DNA of 64,000 nt from NCBI RefSeq assembly GCF_020216065.1, contig NZ_JAIWNA010000001.1:62001-126000 (forward strand). The letters run 5' to 3'. The stretch is from Nocardia rosealba. GTDB taxonomy: Bacteria > Actinomycetota > Actinomycetes > Mycobacteriales > Mycobacteriaceae. The notes under the pieces are model-generated. The model did no database searches, was not told where the DNA came from, and worked only from the letters and a program-made list of their open reading frames with translations. Numbering within the stretch: the stretch's first letter is position 1; each line of letters starts with the position of its first letter. The translations under genes were made by a program, and so were the position numbers. Positions 18,064 to 26,556 of this stretch are shown piece by piece.

Positions 18064-19272
18064 ATGATCACCGGTGGTTCCTTCGACAAGCCGCTGCCGG
18101 AAGGGGTCGGCCCCGCCACCCTCGGCGTGCGCGGTGGCCTGCGCCGTTCCGGATTCGACGAGACGTCCGAGGCGCTGTATCTGACTTCCGGCTTCGTCTA
18201 CGAGAACGCCGAGGCCGCCGAGGCCGCGTTCACCGGCGATGTCGAGCACTTCGTCTACTCCCGCTTCGGCAACCCGACGGTGGCCATGTTCGAGGAGCGC
18301 ATCCGCCTGCTCGACGGCGCCGAGGCCGCGTTCGCGACCGCCTCGGGCATGTCGGCGGTCTTCACCGCGCTGGGCGCGCTGCTGAAGGCGGGCGACCGGC
18401 TCGTCGCCGCGCGCAGCCTGTTCGGCTCCTGCTTCGTGGTGTGCAACGAGATCCTGCCGCGCTGGGGCATCGAGACCGTCTTCGTCGACGGCGACGACCT
18501 CGACCAGTGGGAGCAGGCCCTCTCGGTACCCACCCAGGCCGTGTTCTTCGAAACCCCGGCCAACCCGATGCAGACCCTGGTCGACGTGCGCAAGGTCACC
18601 GAACTGGCCCACGCCGCAGGCGCGAAAGTGGTGCTGGACAACGTCTTCGCCACCCCGCTGCTGCAGCGCGGGTTCGAACTCGGCGCCGATGTGGTCGTCT
18701 ACTCCGGCACCAAGCACATCGATGGCCAGGGCCGCGTACTCGGCGGCGCCATCCTCGGCGCCAAGGACTACATCGATGGTCCGGTGAAAACCCTTATGCG
18801 CCATACCGGTCCGGCTCTGAGCCCCTTCAACGCCTGGACCTTGCTCAAGGGCTTGGAGACGATGCCGCTGCGCGTGCGTCAATCCACCGAATCGGCGCTG
18901 AAGGTCGCCGAATTCCTGGAGACGAACAAGTCGGTCGAATGGGTGAAATACCCGTTCCTGCAGTCACATCCGCAACACGCCTTGGCGCAGGAGCAGATGT
19001 CGGGCGGCGGCACCGTCGTCACCTTCGCCCTGCACGGCGACGACGGCAAGAAGCGCGCCTTCGAGGTGCTCAACCGTCTGCGCATCATCGACATCTCCAA
19101 CAACCTCGGCGATGCCAAGACGATGATCACCCACCCGGCCACCACCACCCACCGGGCCATGGGTCCGGAGGGCCGCGCCTCGATCGGCCTGTCCGATGGT
19201 GTGGTCCGCATCTCGGTCGGCCTGGAAGACATCGAAGACCTCCTGGGCGACCTCGACCACGCCCTCAGCTGA
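18064..19272 (+). CDS. metZ: O-succinylhomoserine sulfhydrylase
   Basis: A 402-residue PLP enzyme that makes homocysteine directly from O-succinyl- (or O-acetyl-) homoserine and sulfide, on the route to methionine. Cys/Met-metabolism family motifs are all present: YSRFGNPT (65-72), ATASGMSAVF, VFFETPANPM, and the PLP lysine in SGTKHIDGQG (Lys217). Length is normal for MetZ. It is the second gene behind the SAM-IV riboswitch, so transcription should fall when S-adenosylmethionine is plentiful. A strong terminator follows 8 bases after the stop codon. Confidence 0.95.
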   Translation: MITGGSFDKPLPEGVGPATLGVRGGLRRSGFDETSEALYLTSGFVYENAEAAEAAFTGDVEHFVYSRFGNPTVAMFEERIRLLDGAEAAFATASGMSAVFTALGALLKAGDRLVAARSLFGSCFVVCNEILPRWGIETVFVDGDDLDQWEQALSVPTQAVFFETPANPMQTLVDVRKVTELAHAAGAKVVLDNVFATPLLQRGFELGADVVVYSGTKHIDGQGRVLGGAILGAKDYIDGPVKTLMRHTGPALSPFNAWTLLKGLETMPLRVRQSTESALKVAEFLETNKSVEWVKYPFLQSHPQHALAQEQMSGGGTVVTFALHGDDGKKRAFEVLNRLRIIDISNNLGDAKTMITHPATTTHRAMGPEGRASIGLSDGVVRISVGLEDIEDLLGDLDHALS

Positions 19273-19280
19273 TCCGCCGA

Positions 19281-19311
19281 ACGGCCCGCCGGACTCCCGG
19301 CGGGCCGTTTT
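19281..19311. terminator. Bidirectional terminator between metZ and flotillin gene
   Basis: A perfect 12-bp stem, ACGGCCCGCCGG (19281-19292) with CCGGCGGGCCGT (19297-19308), closes a 4-base loop ACTC and is followed by TTT on the plus strand. It sits between two convergent genes and can serve both. Confidence 0.85.
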
Positions 19312-19316
19312 CGGTT

Positions 19317-20414
19317 TCAGGCCTTGTCGACCTCGCCGTTGGACAGGGCCTTCTGCAGCGAGTTGAAGACCGTCAACCCCTGGCCGACCATGCCGTTGAC
19401 CAGTTCGCTCACGCCGTCGGGTCCGTTGAGGACGGTGAGGTTGGCGTTGGCGAGGCCGTTGGAGGCCTGGCGGACGATCTCGGGCAGTTGCTCGATGAGC
19501 AGCTGGTCGAGGGCGATGCGGTTGTTGGAGGCGGCGGCCTCGGCCTGGATGCGGGTGCGGTCGGCCTCGGCCTCGGCGAGGATACGGACCCGTTCCGCCT
19601 CGGCGAGTGCGGGTTTCACGACTTCGGCCTGCAGTTCCTGCTCGCGCAGTTCGGCATTCTTGCGTGCCTGTTCCGCCTGCGCGGTGAGGACCTCCTGCCG
19701 GGCGACCGCGTCGGCGAGCGGACCCGCCTGCGCCGCTTCGGCATTGGCCTTGTCGATGTCGCGCTGGTACTGCGCCTTGAGCAGCGAGGTCTCGCGCTCG
19801 TATTCTGCCCGGCGGCGCAGCGATTCCTGTTCGGCCTCGGCGGCGCGCTGGGCGGCCTGGGCCTGGGCGATCTGGGCGTCGCGCTGCACGGCCGCGTTGT
19901 GCGGGGCGGCGAGGGCTTCGATGTAGCCGAGGTTGCCGTCGTCGATCGACTGGATCTGGAACGAGTCGACCCACAGGCCGATATTGCTCATCTCCACCTT
20001 GGACGCGATCAGCACCTCGTCGGCCAGCTTCTGGCGTTCGCGGATGATCTCCTCGACGGTCATCGAGCCGACGATCGAGCGCAGGTGACCGGAGAAGATG
20101 CGGCCGGTGAGCACCGACATCTCCTTCTCCTGTTCGGACAGGAAGCGTTGTGCCGCATTGACGATCGACTGGGTGTCGTTGGCGACCTTGAACGCGATCA
20201 CCGCGCGCACGTCGAGCTGGATGGCCTGCTTGGTGACGCAGCGCTCGCGGATCTCGGATTCGAACATGGCCAGCGACAGGTAGCTGACCTTGCGGAACAG
20301 CGGGATCACCCAGGTGCCGCGACCGATGATCACCTTGAACGGCGCGTTGTCCTTGACCTTGGCGCCGCTGACCAGCATGGCCTCGTCGGGATCAGGAACG
20401 TGATAGCCCAGCAT
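19317..20414 (-). CDS. Flotillin-like SPFH domain protein
   Basis: A 365-residue protein. An SPFH domain (about residues 20-180, with GRGTWVIPLFRKVSYLSLAM) is followed by a long Glu/Ala/Arg-rich coiled coil (about 185-310, for example EAEQESLRRRAEYERE) typical of flotillins, and a Gly-rich tail. Flotillins assemble on membranes and organise protein-lipid patches. There is no obvious N-terminal membrane hairpin as in FloT/FloA, so attachment may depend on the partner or on lipid contacts. The ATG at 20414 has AAGGGAGG upstream; the longer frame to 20690 is an unrelated basic shadow. It is the second gene after the NfeD-like gene, 17 bases apart. Confidence 0.88.
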   Translation of the reverse strand: MLGYHVPDPDEAMLVSGAKVKDNAPFKVIIGRGTWVIPLFRKVSYLSLAMFESEIRERCVTKQAIQLDVRAVIAFKVANDTQSIVNAAQRFLSEQEKEMSVLTGRIFSGHLRSIVGSMTVEEIIRERQKLADEVLIASKVEMSNIGLWVDSFQIQSIDDGNLGYIEALAAPHNAAVQRDAQIAQAQAAQRAAEAEQESLRRRAEYERETSLLKAQYQRDIDKANAEAAQAGPLADAVARQEVLTAQAEQARKNAELREQELQAEVVKPALAEAERVRILAEAEADRTRIQAEAAASNNRIALDQLLIEQLPEIVRQASNGLANANLTVLNGPDGVSELVNGMVGQGLTVFNSLQKALSNGEVDKA

Positions 20415-20431
20415 CTGAGCCTCCCTTGCTT

Positions 20432-20665
20432 TCAGTTGTCTTGCGGCAGTTGCGGTGTGAGAGGTATCCAGGGCACGACGTCGACGAGCCTGCCCGGATT
20501 GACCGCGACGATGAGCACGGTCGCGCCCGCCTCGATCGGTTCGTCGGCGCGCGCGAGATACAGCTCGGTGCCGCCACGAATGGCGACGAGTACTTCGCCG
20601 AGGGCGCCCGCGGCGCGGATCGGTGAGGTGATGGTGCCGGTCAGTCCCTGCACCGGGTCGGTCAT
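20432..20665 (-). CDS. Short NfeD-like OB-fold protein, flotillin partner
   Basis: A 77-residue protein: GLTGTITSPIRAAGALGEVL, then GGTELYLARADEPIEAGATV and VLIVAVNPGRLVDVVPW, the beta-rich pattern of the NfeD C-terminal OB fold (here without membrane helices or a protease domain). NfeD proteins almost always neighbour flotillin genes and are thought to act with them at the membrane. The ATG at 20665 has GGGAG 9 bases upstream; a TTG at 20674 is an alternative. First gene of the two-gene flotillin operon. Confidence 0.75.
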   Translation of the reverse strand: MTDPVQGLTGTITSPIRAAGALGEVLVAIRGGTELYLARADEPIEAGATVLIVAVNPGRLVDVVPWIPLTPQLPQDN

Positions 20666-20745
20666 CGTGGCCAACTCCCTTGTCTCGCACCGGTTGTGCG
20701 TCAGCCTACGGAGTGGCGCCTGGCAGCGGGTTGCAAAATTCTTAT

Positions 20746-20781
20746 TGACAGCATCCTGTCAATAATGACAGGATGCTGTCA
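20746..20781. promoter_or_regulatory. Double palindromic operator (MarR) at the DJ-1 gene start
   Basis: Two 16-bp arms, TGACAGCATCCTGTCA (20746-20761) and TGACAGGATGCTGTCA (20766-20781), are exact reverse complements separated by ATAA. Each arm is itself a palindrome (TGACAG-N4-CTGTCA). They overlap a possible -35 TTGACA (20745-20750) and reach the first base of the ATG. The MarR-family gene two frames downstream is the obvious candidate to bind here and repress its own operon. Confidence 0.75.
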
Positions 20782-21416
20782 TGACCAAGAAGACAGTTCA
20801 CGTGGCCGTGTACGACACTCTTTCGGACTGGGAAGTCGGCGCGGCGACGGTCAATATCGCCGACGACTCCTGGCATCGCGAGCCGGGGCGATTCGAGGTG
20901 GCGACGGTCGGGCTCACGACCGCGCCCGTCACCACCGCCGGACGCATGCGGGTGACCCCCGACCTGGCCCTGGCCGACATCGACCCCGCCGACAGCGCGA
21001 TGCTGATCCTGCCCGGCGCCGACCTGTGGGACGCGGGCGACGACCTGGCTCCCTTCGCCCGCAAGGCGCGGGAATTCCTCGCGGCGGGCGTACCGGTCGC
21101 GGCGATCTGCGGCGCCACCCTCGGGCTCGCCAAGGAGGGCTTGCTCGACGACCGCCGGCACACCAGCAACGCCGCCGAATACCTTGTCTCCAGCGGCTAT
21201 TCCGGCGCCGAGCGCTATGTCGACGAATCGGCGGTGACCGACGGTGACCTCATCACCGCAGATGCGATGTCCCCGTTCGAGTTCGCGCGCGAGATCTTCG
21301 TCCGCCTCGATCTCTTCGAGCCGCAGGTACTCGACGCCTGGTACCAGCTGTTCGGGCAGAAAGACCCCACCGGCTACTTCGCAATCGCCGAAAACGCAGG
21401 CGGACAAGCAGATTGA
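20781..21416 (+). CDS. DJ-1/PfpI family protein
   Basis: A 211-residue glutamine-amidotransferase-like protein. The nucleophile elbow AAICGAT places Cys110 as the reactive residue, DTLSDWE near residue 12 supplies the usual acidic partner (Glu18), and ILPGADLWD fits the family. Relatives act as stress-response hydrolases, glyoxalases or isocyanide hydratases; the exact reaction is unknown. The ATG at 20781 overlaps the operator. The downstream MarR gene overlaps its stop codon (TTGA), so both are translated from one message. Confidence 0.85.
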   Translation: MTKKTVHVAVYDTLSDWEVGAATVNIADDSWHREPGRFEVATVGLTTAPVTTAGRMRVTPDLALADIDPADSAMLILPGADLWDAGDDLAPFARKAREFLAAGVPVAAICGATLGLAKEGLLDDRRHTSNAAEYLVSSGYSGAERYVDESAVTDGDLITADAMSPFEFAREIFVRLDLFEPQVLDAWYQLFGQKDPTGYFAIAENAGGQAD

Positions 21417-21871
21417 ACGAACAACAGCAGCTACTCGACGCGGCCGCGCTCACCGTCTACCGGCTCAACGGTCAATTCCTCGCCCTCGGTGACGAATTGG
21501 CCGCGCCTGCCGGAATCTCGGTGGCCTGGTGGCAGGTGATGGCGGCGGTGGAACATCAACCACTGCCGGTCGCCGGGATCGCCCGCGCCATCGGCATCAC
21601 CCGGCAGAGCGTGCAGCGGGTGGCCGACATCCTGGTCGGCAAAGGGCTGTGCGAATACCGGCCGAACCCGGCGCACAAACGGGCCAAACTGGTCGCGATC
21701 ACCGCGGCGGGCGAGGCGGCCATCCGTCGCATCGACCCACAGCACGAGGTGCTGGCCCGCCGCCTGGCCGACGCACTCGGCCCGGCCGAGTTCGCCGCGA
21801 CCGTCGAGACCCTCACCAAGTTGTCGGCGGCGCTCGACACCATCGGTGCGGGTGACGTCAGCGCAGGCTGA
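21413..21871 (+). CDS. MarR family transcriptional regulator
   Basis: A 152-residue winged-helix protein with the MarR layout. The recognition region lies around residues 55-75 (IARAIGITRQSVQRVADILV), followed by the wing YRPNPAHKRAKLVAIT. The start is a TTG that overlaps the TGA of the DJ-1 gene; I keep it because the family N-terminus (helix LLDAAALTVYRLN) needs these residues. It most likely represses its own operon through the double palindrome at 20746-20781. The ligand is unknown; oxidants or small phenolics are common for the family. Confidence 0.85.
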   Translation: MNEQQQLLDAAALTVYRLNGQFLALGDELAAPAGISVAWWQVMAAVEHQPLPVAGIARAIGITRQSVQRVADILVGKGLCEYRPNPAHKRAKLVAITAAGEAAIRRIDPQHEVLARRLADALGPAEFAATVETLTKLSAALDTIGAGDVSAG

Positions 21872-21874
21872 CCG

Positions 21875-22678
21875 TCACAGCTCCACGAACGGCGTCCGGG
21901 TGCGATTGAGCAGGTCGGCGACCGAGTCGACGACCAGCGTCGGCCGGAAGGGGTACTTCTCGACCGAGGACTTGGTCGAGATGCCCGAGGTGACCAGGAC
22001 CGTCCGCATGCCCGCCTCGAGACCCGCTATCACATCGGTGTCCATCCGGTCGCCGATCATCACCGTCGACTGGGAGTGCGCGCCGATACGGCGCAGCGCC
22101 GAACGCATCATCAGCGGGTTCGGTTTGCCGACGTAGTAGGGGTCCTTGCCGGTGGCCCGGGTGATCAGGGCGGCGACCGAACCCGTGGCGGGCAGGACGC
22201 CGTCGCGGGAGGGACCGGTGGCGTCGGGGTTGGTGGCGATGAACTTCGCACCGCGGTCGACCAGGCGGATCGCGGTGGTGATGGCCTCGAAGGAGTAGGT
22301 GCGGGTCTCGCCGAGCACCACATAGTCGGGGTCGCTGTCGGTGAGGACGTACCCGATCTCGTGCAACGCGGTGGTCAGCCCCGATTCGCCGACCACGTAC
22401 GCGGTCCCGTTTGGGCGCTGGTCGTCGAGGAAGGTCGCCGTCGCCAGCGCCGAGGTCCAGATCGACTCCTCCGGGATGTCGAGGCCGGTGTGGCGCAGCC
22501 GGGCCTGTAGATCGCGTGGGGTCCGGATCGAATTGTTGGTCAGCACGAGGAACGGGATCTCGTTCTCGCGCAGCTCGGCGAGGAACTCGTCGGCACCGGG
22601 GATCAGCTGATCCTCGTGCACCAGCACGCCGTCCATATCGGTCAGATACGACAAGATCTGGTCATCCTTGGCGGTCAC
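21875..22678 (-). CDS. HAD-IIA (NagD-like) phosphatase
   Basis: A 267-residue HAD superfamily hydrolase. Motif I is TDMDGVLV (nucleophile Asp14, Asp16), motif II VLTNNS near residue 45, motif III KPNPLMM near 185 and motif IV IGDRMDTDV near 209, with a class IIA cap between motifs II and III. The closest named type is NagD, which dephosphorylates small nucleotides and sugar phosphates. The start is GTG at 22678 with no clear ribosome site. It is convergent with the MarR gene, 3 bases apart. Confidence 0.85.
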   Translation of the reverse strand: MTAKDDQILSYLTDMDGVLVHEDQLIPGADEFLAELRENEIPFLVLTNNSIRTPRDLQARLRHTGLDIPEESIWTSALATATFLDDQRPNGTAYVVGESGLTTALHEIGYVLTDSDPDYVVLGETRTYSFEAITTAIRLVDRGAKFIATNPDATGPSRDGVLPATGSVAALITRATGKDPYYVGKPNPLMMRSALRRIGAHSQSTVMIGDRMDTDVIAGLEAGMRTVLVTSGISTKSSVEKYPFRPTLVVDSVADLLNRTRTPFVEL

Positions 22679-22787
22679 CAGCTAATCATCCGCTAAAACC
22701 CGGCGCAGTGGGAGACGAAACGGCGACGGTGCGGATCGCGGGCCGCGCGCTAGGGTCGAGGAGGCAGCGGTCAGCGGAGGAACAGGA

Positions 22788-23807
22788 GTGGCTGGAATGG
22801 TCGATCTCAAGCTCGGGTACAAGGCGTCGGCGGAGCAGTTCGGACCACGAGAGCTGGTCGAGTTGGCGGTGGCCGCCGAGCAGCACGGCCTCGACAGCGC
22901 CACCGTGAGCGACCATTTCCAGCCGTGGCGGCACAACGGTGGCCATGCACCGTTCTCGCTGGCCTGGCTCGCGGCCGCGGGCGAGCGCACCGAGCGCATC
23001 ATGCTCGGCACCTCGGTGCTCACCCCGACCTTCCGCTACAACCCGGCGGTGATCGCGCAGGCTTTCGCCACTTTCGGCTGCCTGTACCCGGGCCGGGTGA
23101 TGCTCGGGGTCGGCACCGGCGAGGCGCTCAACGAGATCGCCACCGGGTACAAGGGCGAATGGCCCGACTTCAAGGAGCGTTTCGCCAGACTGCGTGAGGC
23201 TGTGCGGCTGATGCGCGAACTGTGGCTCGGCGACCGGGTCGATTTCGACGGCGAGTACTACCACACCGTCGGCGCCTCGATCTACGACGTGCCCAAGGAC
23301 GGCATTCCCGTCTACATCGCGGCCGGTGGCCCGGTGGTCGCCAGGTACGCGGGTCGCGCGGGTGACGGTTTCATCTGCACCTCCGGCAAGGGCATGGACC
23401 TCTACACCGAGAAGCTGCTGCCCGCCGTAGCCGAGGGCGCGGCCAAGGCCGAGCGCGACCTGTCCGCGATCGACAAGATGATCGAGATCAAGATCTCCTA
23501 CGACACCGATCCCGAACTCGCCCTGGAGAACACGCGTTTCTGGGCGCCGCTGTCGCTGACTCCCCAGCAGAAGCACGACATCACCGACCCGATCGAAATG
23601 GAAGCCGCCGCCGACGCGCTGCCCATCGAACAGGTCGCCAAGCGCTGGATCGTCGCCAGCGACCCCGACGAGGCCGTCGCCCAGATCAAGCCCTACCTCG
23701 ACGCGGGCCTCAACCACCTGGTCTTCCACGCCCCCGGCCACGACCAGCTCCGCTTCCTCGACCTCTTCGAACGCGACCTGGCTCCCCGCCTGCGCGCCCT
23801 GGGCTGA
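22788..23807 (+). CDS. fgd1: F420-dependent glucose-6-phosphate dehydrogenase
   Basis: A 339-residue luciferase-like TIM-barrel enzyme, very close throughout to M. tuberculosis Fgd1 (336 residues). [53 protein letters not shown] and [15 protein letters not shown] are shared nearly verbatim. It oxidises glucose-6-phosphate and reduces coenzyme F420, the main source of F420H2 for nitroreductases in this group. The GTG at 22788 is 7 bases after GGAGG; the ATG 9 bases later is too far. The order fgd1-pta-ackA matches M. tuberculosis, with one gene inserted after fgd1. Confidence 0.96.
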   Translation: MAGMVDLKLGYKASAEQFGPRELVELAVAAEQHGLDSATVSDHFQPWRHNGGHAPFSLAWLAAAGERTERIMLGTSVLTPTFRYNPAVIAQAFATFGCLYPGRVMLGVGTGEALNEIATGYKGEWPDFKERFARLREAVRLMRELWLGDRVDFDGEYYHTVGASIYDVPKDGIPVYIAAGGPVVARYAGRAGDGFICTSGKGMDLYTEKLLPAVAEGAAKAERDLSAIDKMIEIKISYDTDPELALENTRFWAPLSLTPQQKHDITDPIEMEAAADALPIEQVAKRWIVASDPDEAVAQIKPYLDAGLNHLVFHAPGHDQLRFLDLFERDLAPRLRALG

Positions 23808-23897
23808 GCTCCCGCTGGACAGTTGATCACCACGCTCTGCTGGCGTTCGGCATCTCGGTCGATGCCGCCACCAGAGGGTGGTGATCGTGCGTCCGGG

Positions 23898-24404
23898 TCA
23901 GGCGCGGCGGAGGGCGAAGATGCGCAGGTCGCGGGTGGTGCGGTCGCGGTAGGCGGCGTAGGCGCCGGTGATCTCGACGAAGCGGGCGAAGATCGCCTCT
24001 TTGTCCGCGTCGGGGACGAGGGTGGCGGTCACCTGGATGCGTTCGCCCGCGATGGCGACGGTGGCTTCGGGGTTCGCGAGGAGGTTGACGGTCCAGGCGG
24101 GGTGCTTGGCCTGGCCGAAGTTGGAGCCCACCACGTAGAGGGTGTCGCCGTCGTGGACGTAGAGCAGCGGCTGGGTGCGTGGTTGTCCGGATTTGCGGCC
24201 GATGGTGGTCAGCAGGATCACGGGGGCGCCGATCGGGCCGAGCACGGTGTACTTGGCGTCGGTGCGTTCGAGCACGGCCCGGTCGAGCGGGGTCAGGGTG
24301 CGGATCAGCAGGGAACCGGGCTTGGTCGCGGCGAAACGGTTGGCGGCGCGCGACAGCAGGTTCGTGCGTGAACCCCAGAGTCGATCCGGGAACTGCGGTG
24401 TCAT
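23898..24404 (-). CDS. Deazaflavin (F420)-dependent nitroreductase family protein (Ddn-like)
   Basis: A 168-residue protein of the split beta-barrel Ddn family. VILLTTIGRKSGQPRTQPLLYVHDG-type sequence (about residues 58-82) is the F420-binding signature, with YVVGSNFGQAKHPAWTVNL following. Members use F420H2 to reduce quinones, enones or nitro compounds. It lies beside fgd1, which makes F420H2, but on the opposite strand, so it is not in one operon. The ATG at 24404 gives the family length; the frame extends to 24623 only because it overlaps pta. In M. tuberculosis no such gene separates fgd1 and pta. Confidence 0.88.
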   Translation of the reverse strand: MTPQFPDRLWGSRTNLLSRAANRFAATKPGSLLIRTLTPLDRAVLERTDAKYTVLGPIGAPVILLTTIGRKSGQPRTQPLLYVHDGDTLYVVGSNFGQAKHPAWTVNLLANPEATVAIAGERIQVTATLVPDADKEAIFARFVEITGAYAAYRDRTTRDLRIFALRRA

Positions 24405-24477
24405 GGCCGGACTATAACCGCGAGGATCGCGCCACACCGAACCCCCGGATCGCCGTCGATTAACTAAGCTCGCGGGC

Positions 24478-26556
24478 ATGGTCGAACCAGCGCCGTCCAC
24501 CGTGTACATCGCCTCGCCCGAGGGCGACACCGGAAAGTCAACGGTCGCCCTCGGTGTCCTGCAGATGTTGTGCGCCACGACAGCGCGGGTCGGCGTGTTC
24601 CGGCCGATCACCCGCTCGGCCACCGCACCCGACTACATCCTCGAGTTGCTGCTCGAGCACAGCACCGCCGACATCAGTTACGAGCAGGCCGTCGGCGTGA
24701 GCTACGAGGACGTGCACCGTGATCCCGACGCCGCCATCAGCGAGATCGTGATGCGGTTCCACGATGTGGCCAAGGCCTGCGACGCGGTGGTGATCGTCGG
24801 CAGCGACTACACCGATGTGGCCAGCCCGAGCGAGCTGCGCTACAACGCCCGCATCGCCGTGAACCTCGGCGCCCCGGTGCTGCTCGTGGTGCGCGGTGCC
24901 GAACGCACACCCGCCGAGGTGAAGCAGCTCGTCGAACTCTGTGAGAGCGAACTCGCCGGCGAGCACGCGCAACTGGTCGCGGTGATCGCCAACCGCTGCG
25001 CTCCCGACGGGATGGACGAGATCTGCGCCGCCCTGGCCGATTTCGACGTGCCGTCCTGGGGCCTGCCGGAGGTACCGCTGCTGATGGCGCCCACCATGGG
25101 CGAACTGTGCGAGGCCATCGACGGCGAAATCTACAGCGGCGACCCGGAGTTACTGCAGCGCGAGGCGCTGCGCATCATGGTCGGCGGCATGACGGCCGAG
25201 CACATCCTCGAACGGCTCTCCGACGGCGTGGTGGTGATCGCCCCCGGCGACCGCTCCGACGTGCTGCTCGGTGTGATGAATGCCCATGAGGCGGCGGGCT
25301 TTCCGTCGCTGGCCGGGGTCATCATGAACGGCGGCATCCGCCCGCATCCGGCCATCGCACGGCTGATGGAGGGTCTGCAGCCCAAGCTGCCGATCCTCAC
25401 CACCGAACTCGGCACCTACGACACCGCCAGCGCGGTACACCGCACCCGTGGCCGCATGTGGGCGGGCAGCCCGCTCAAGGTCGACACCGCGCTCGCGCTG
25501 ATGGAACAGCGCGTCGACGCGTCGGCCCTGCTCGAACGCATCCAGGTGCCGTCCTCGACGGTGGTCACTCCGCAGATGTTCGAGTACCGCCTGATCGAGC
25601 GTGCCCGCTCCGACCGCAAACGCATCGTGCTGCCCGAAGGCGACGACGACCGCATCCTGCGCGCCGCGGGGCGGGTGCTGCAGCGCAAGATCGCCGACCT
25701 GACGATCCTCGGCGACGAGGCCGCCGTGCGTTCCCGCGCCGCCGAACTCGGCGTCGACATCGCCGCAGCGCAGGTACTCGACCCGCGCACCTCCGGCTAC
25801 CTCGACGAATTCGCCGCCGAGTACACCGAATTGCGCAAGCACAAGGGCATGACGCTGGAGCGGGCCCGCGAAACCATGGCCGACATCTCGTATTTCGGCA
25901 CCATGATGGTCTACAAGGGCATCGCCGACGGGATGGTCTCCGGCGCCGCGCACACCACGGCGCACACCATTCGGCCCTCGTTCGAGATCATCAAGACCAC
26001 CCCGGGCGTCTCCACGGTGTCGAGCGTGTTCCTGATGTGTCTGGCCGACCGGGTGCTCGCCTACGGCGACTGCGCCGTCGTGCCCGACCCCACCTCCGAG
26101 CAGCTGGCCGACATCGCGGTGTCCTCGGCGGCGACGGCGGCCCGGTTCGGGATCGAGCCACGGGTGGCGATGCTGTCGTACTCGACGGGTGCGTCGGGGA
26201 CCGGTGCCGACGTCGACAAGGTCCGTGCCGCAACCGAATTCGTGCGTGAGCGCGCCCCGGAGCTGCCGGTCGAGGGGCCCATCCAGTACGACGCGGCGAT
26301 CGAGCCCGCCGTCGCGAGCGCGAAGATGCCCGACTCCGATGTCGCGGGCAAGGCAACGGTTTTCGTCTTCCCCGACCTCAATACCGGCAACAACACCTAC
26401 AAGGCGGTGCAGCGCAGCGCCGGTGCCGTCGCCATCGGGCCGGTGTTGCAGGGTCTGCGCAAGCCGGTCAACGATCTGTCACGCGGCGCCCTGGTGGCCG
26501 ACATCGTCAATACCGTGGCGATCACCGCCATCCAAGCGCAGGGAGACGCGAAGTGA
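24478..26556 (+). CDS. pta: Phosphate acetyltransferase
   Basis: A 692-residue long-form enzyme that converts acetyl-CoA and phosphate into acetyl phosphate and CoA, reversibly. Three parts are visible: an N-terminal P-loop/BioD-like domain (ASPEGDTGKST at 13-23), a middle DRTGG domain (about 205-315) and the catalytic PTA_PTB domain (from about 370, with IVLPEGDDDRILRAAG and SGAAHTTAHTIRP). Works with AckA in acetate use and overflow. ackA overlaps its last 4 bases (GTGA), so the two are coupled. Confidence 0.96.
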   Translation: MVEPAPSTVYIASPEGDTGKSTVALGVLQMLCATTARVGVFRPITRSATAPDYILELLLEHSTADISYEQAVGVSYEDVHRDPDAAISEIVMRFHDVAKACDAVVIVGSDYTDVASPSELRYNARIAVNLGAPVLLVVRGAERTPAEVKQLVELCESELAGEHAQLVAVIANRCAPDGMDEICAALADFDVPSWGLPEVPLLMAPTMGELCEAIDGEIYSGDPELLQREALRIMVGGMTAEHILERLSDGVVVIAPGDRSDVLLGVMNAHEAAGFPSLAGVIMNGGIRPHPAIARLMEGLQPKLPILTTELGTYDTASAVHRTRGRMWAGSPLKVDTALALMEQRVDASALLERIQVPSSTVVTPQMFEYRLIERARSDRKRIVLPEGDDDRILRAAGRVLQRKIADLTILGDEAAVRSRAAELGVDIAAAQVLDPRTSGYLDEFAAEYTELRKHKGMTLERARETMADISYFGTMMVYKGIADGMVSGAAHTTAHTIRPSFEIIKTTPGVSTVSSVFLMCLADRVLAYGDCAVVPDPTSEQLADIAVSSAATAARFGIEPRVAMLSYSTGASGTGADVDKVRAATEFVRERAPELPVEGPIQYDAAIEPAVASAKMPDSDVAGKATVFVFPDLNTGNNTYKAVQRSAGAVAIGPVLQGLRKPVNDLSRGALVADIVNTVAITAIQAQGDAK

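Noticed and set aside
18441..20765. A 774-codon plus-strand frame over metZ and antisense to flotillin
   Set aside because: No ribosome site, crosses the strong terminator at 19281, and is explained by codon bias of the real genes.
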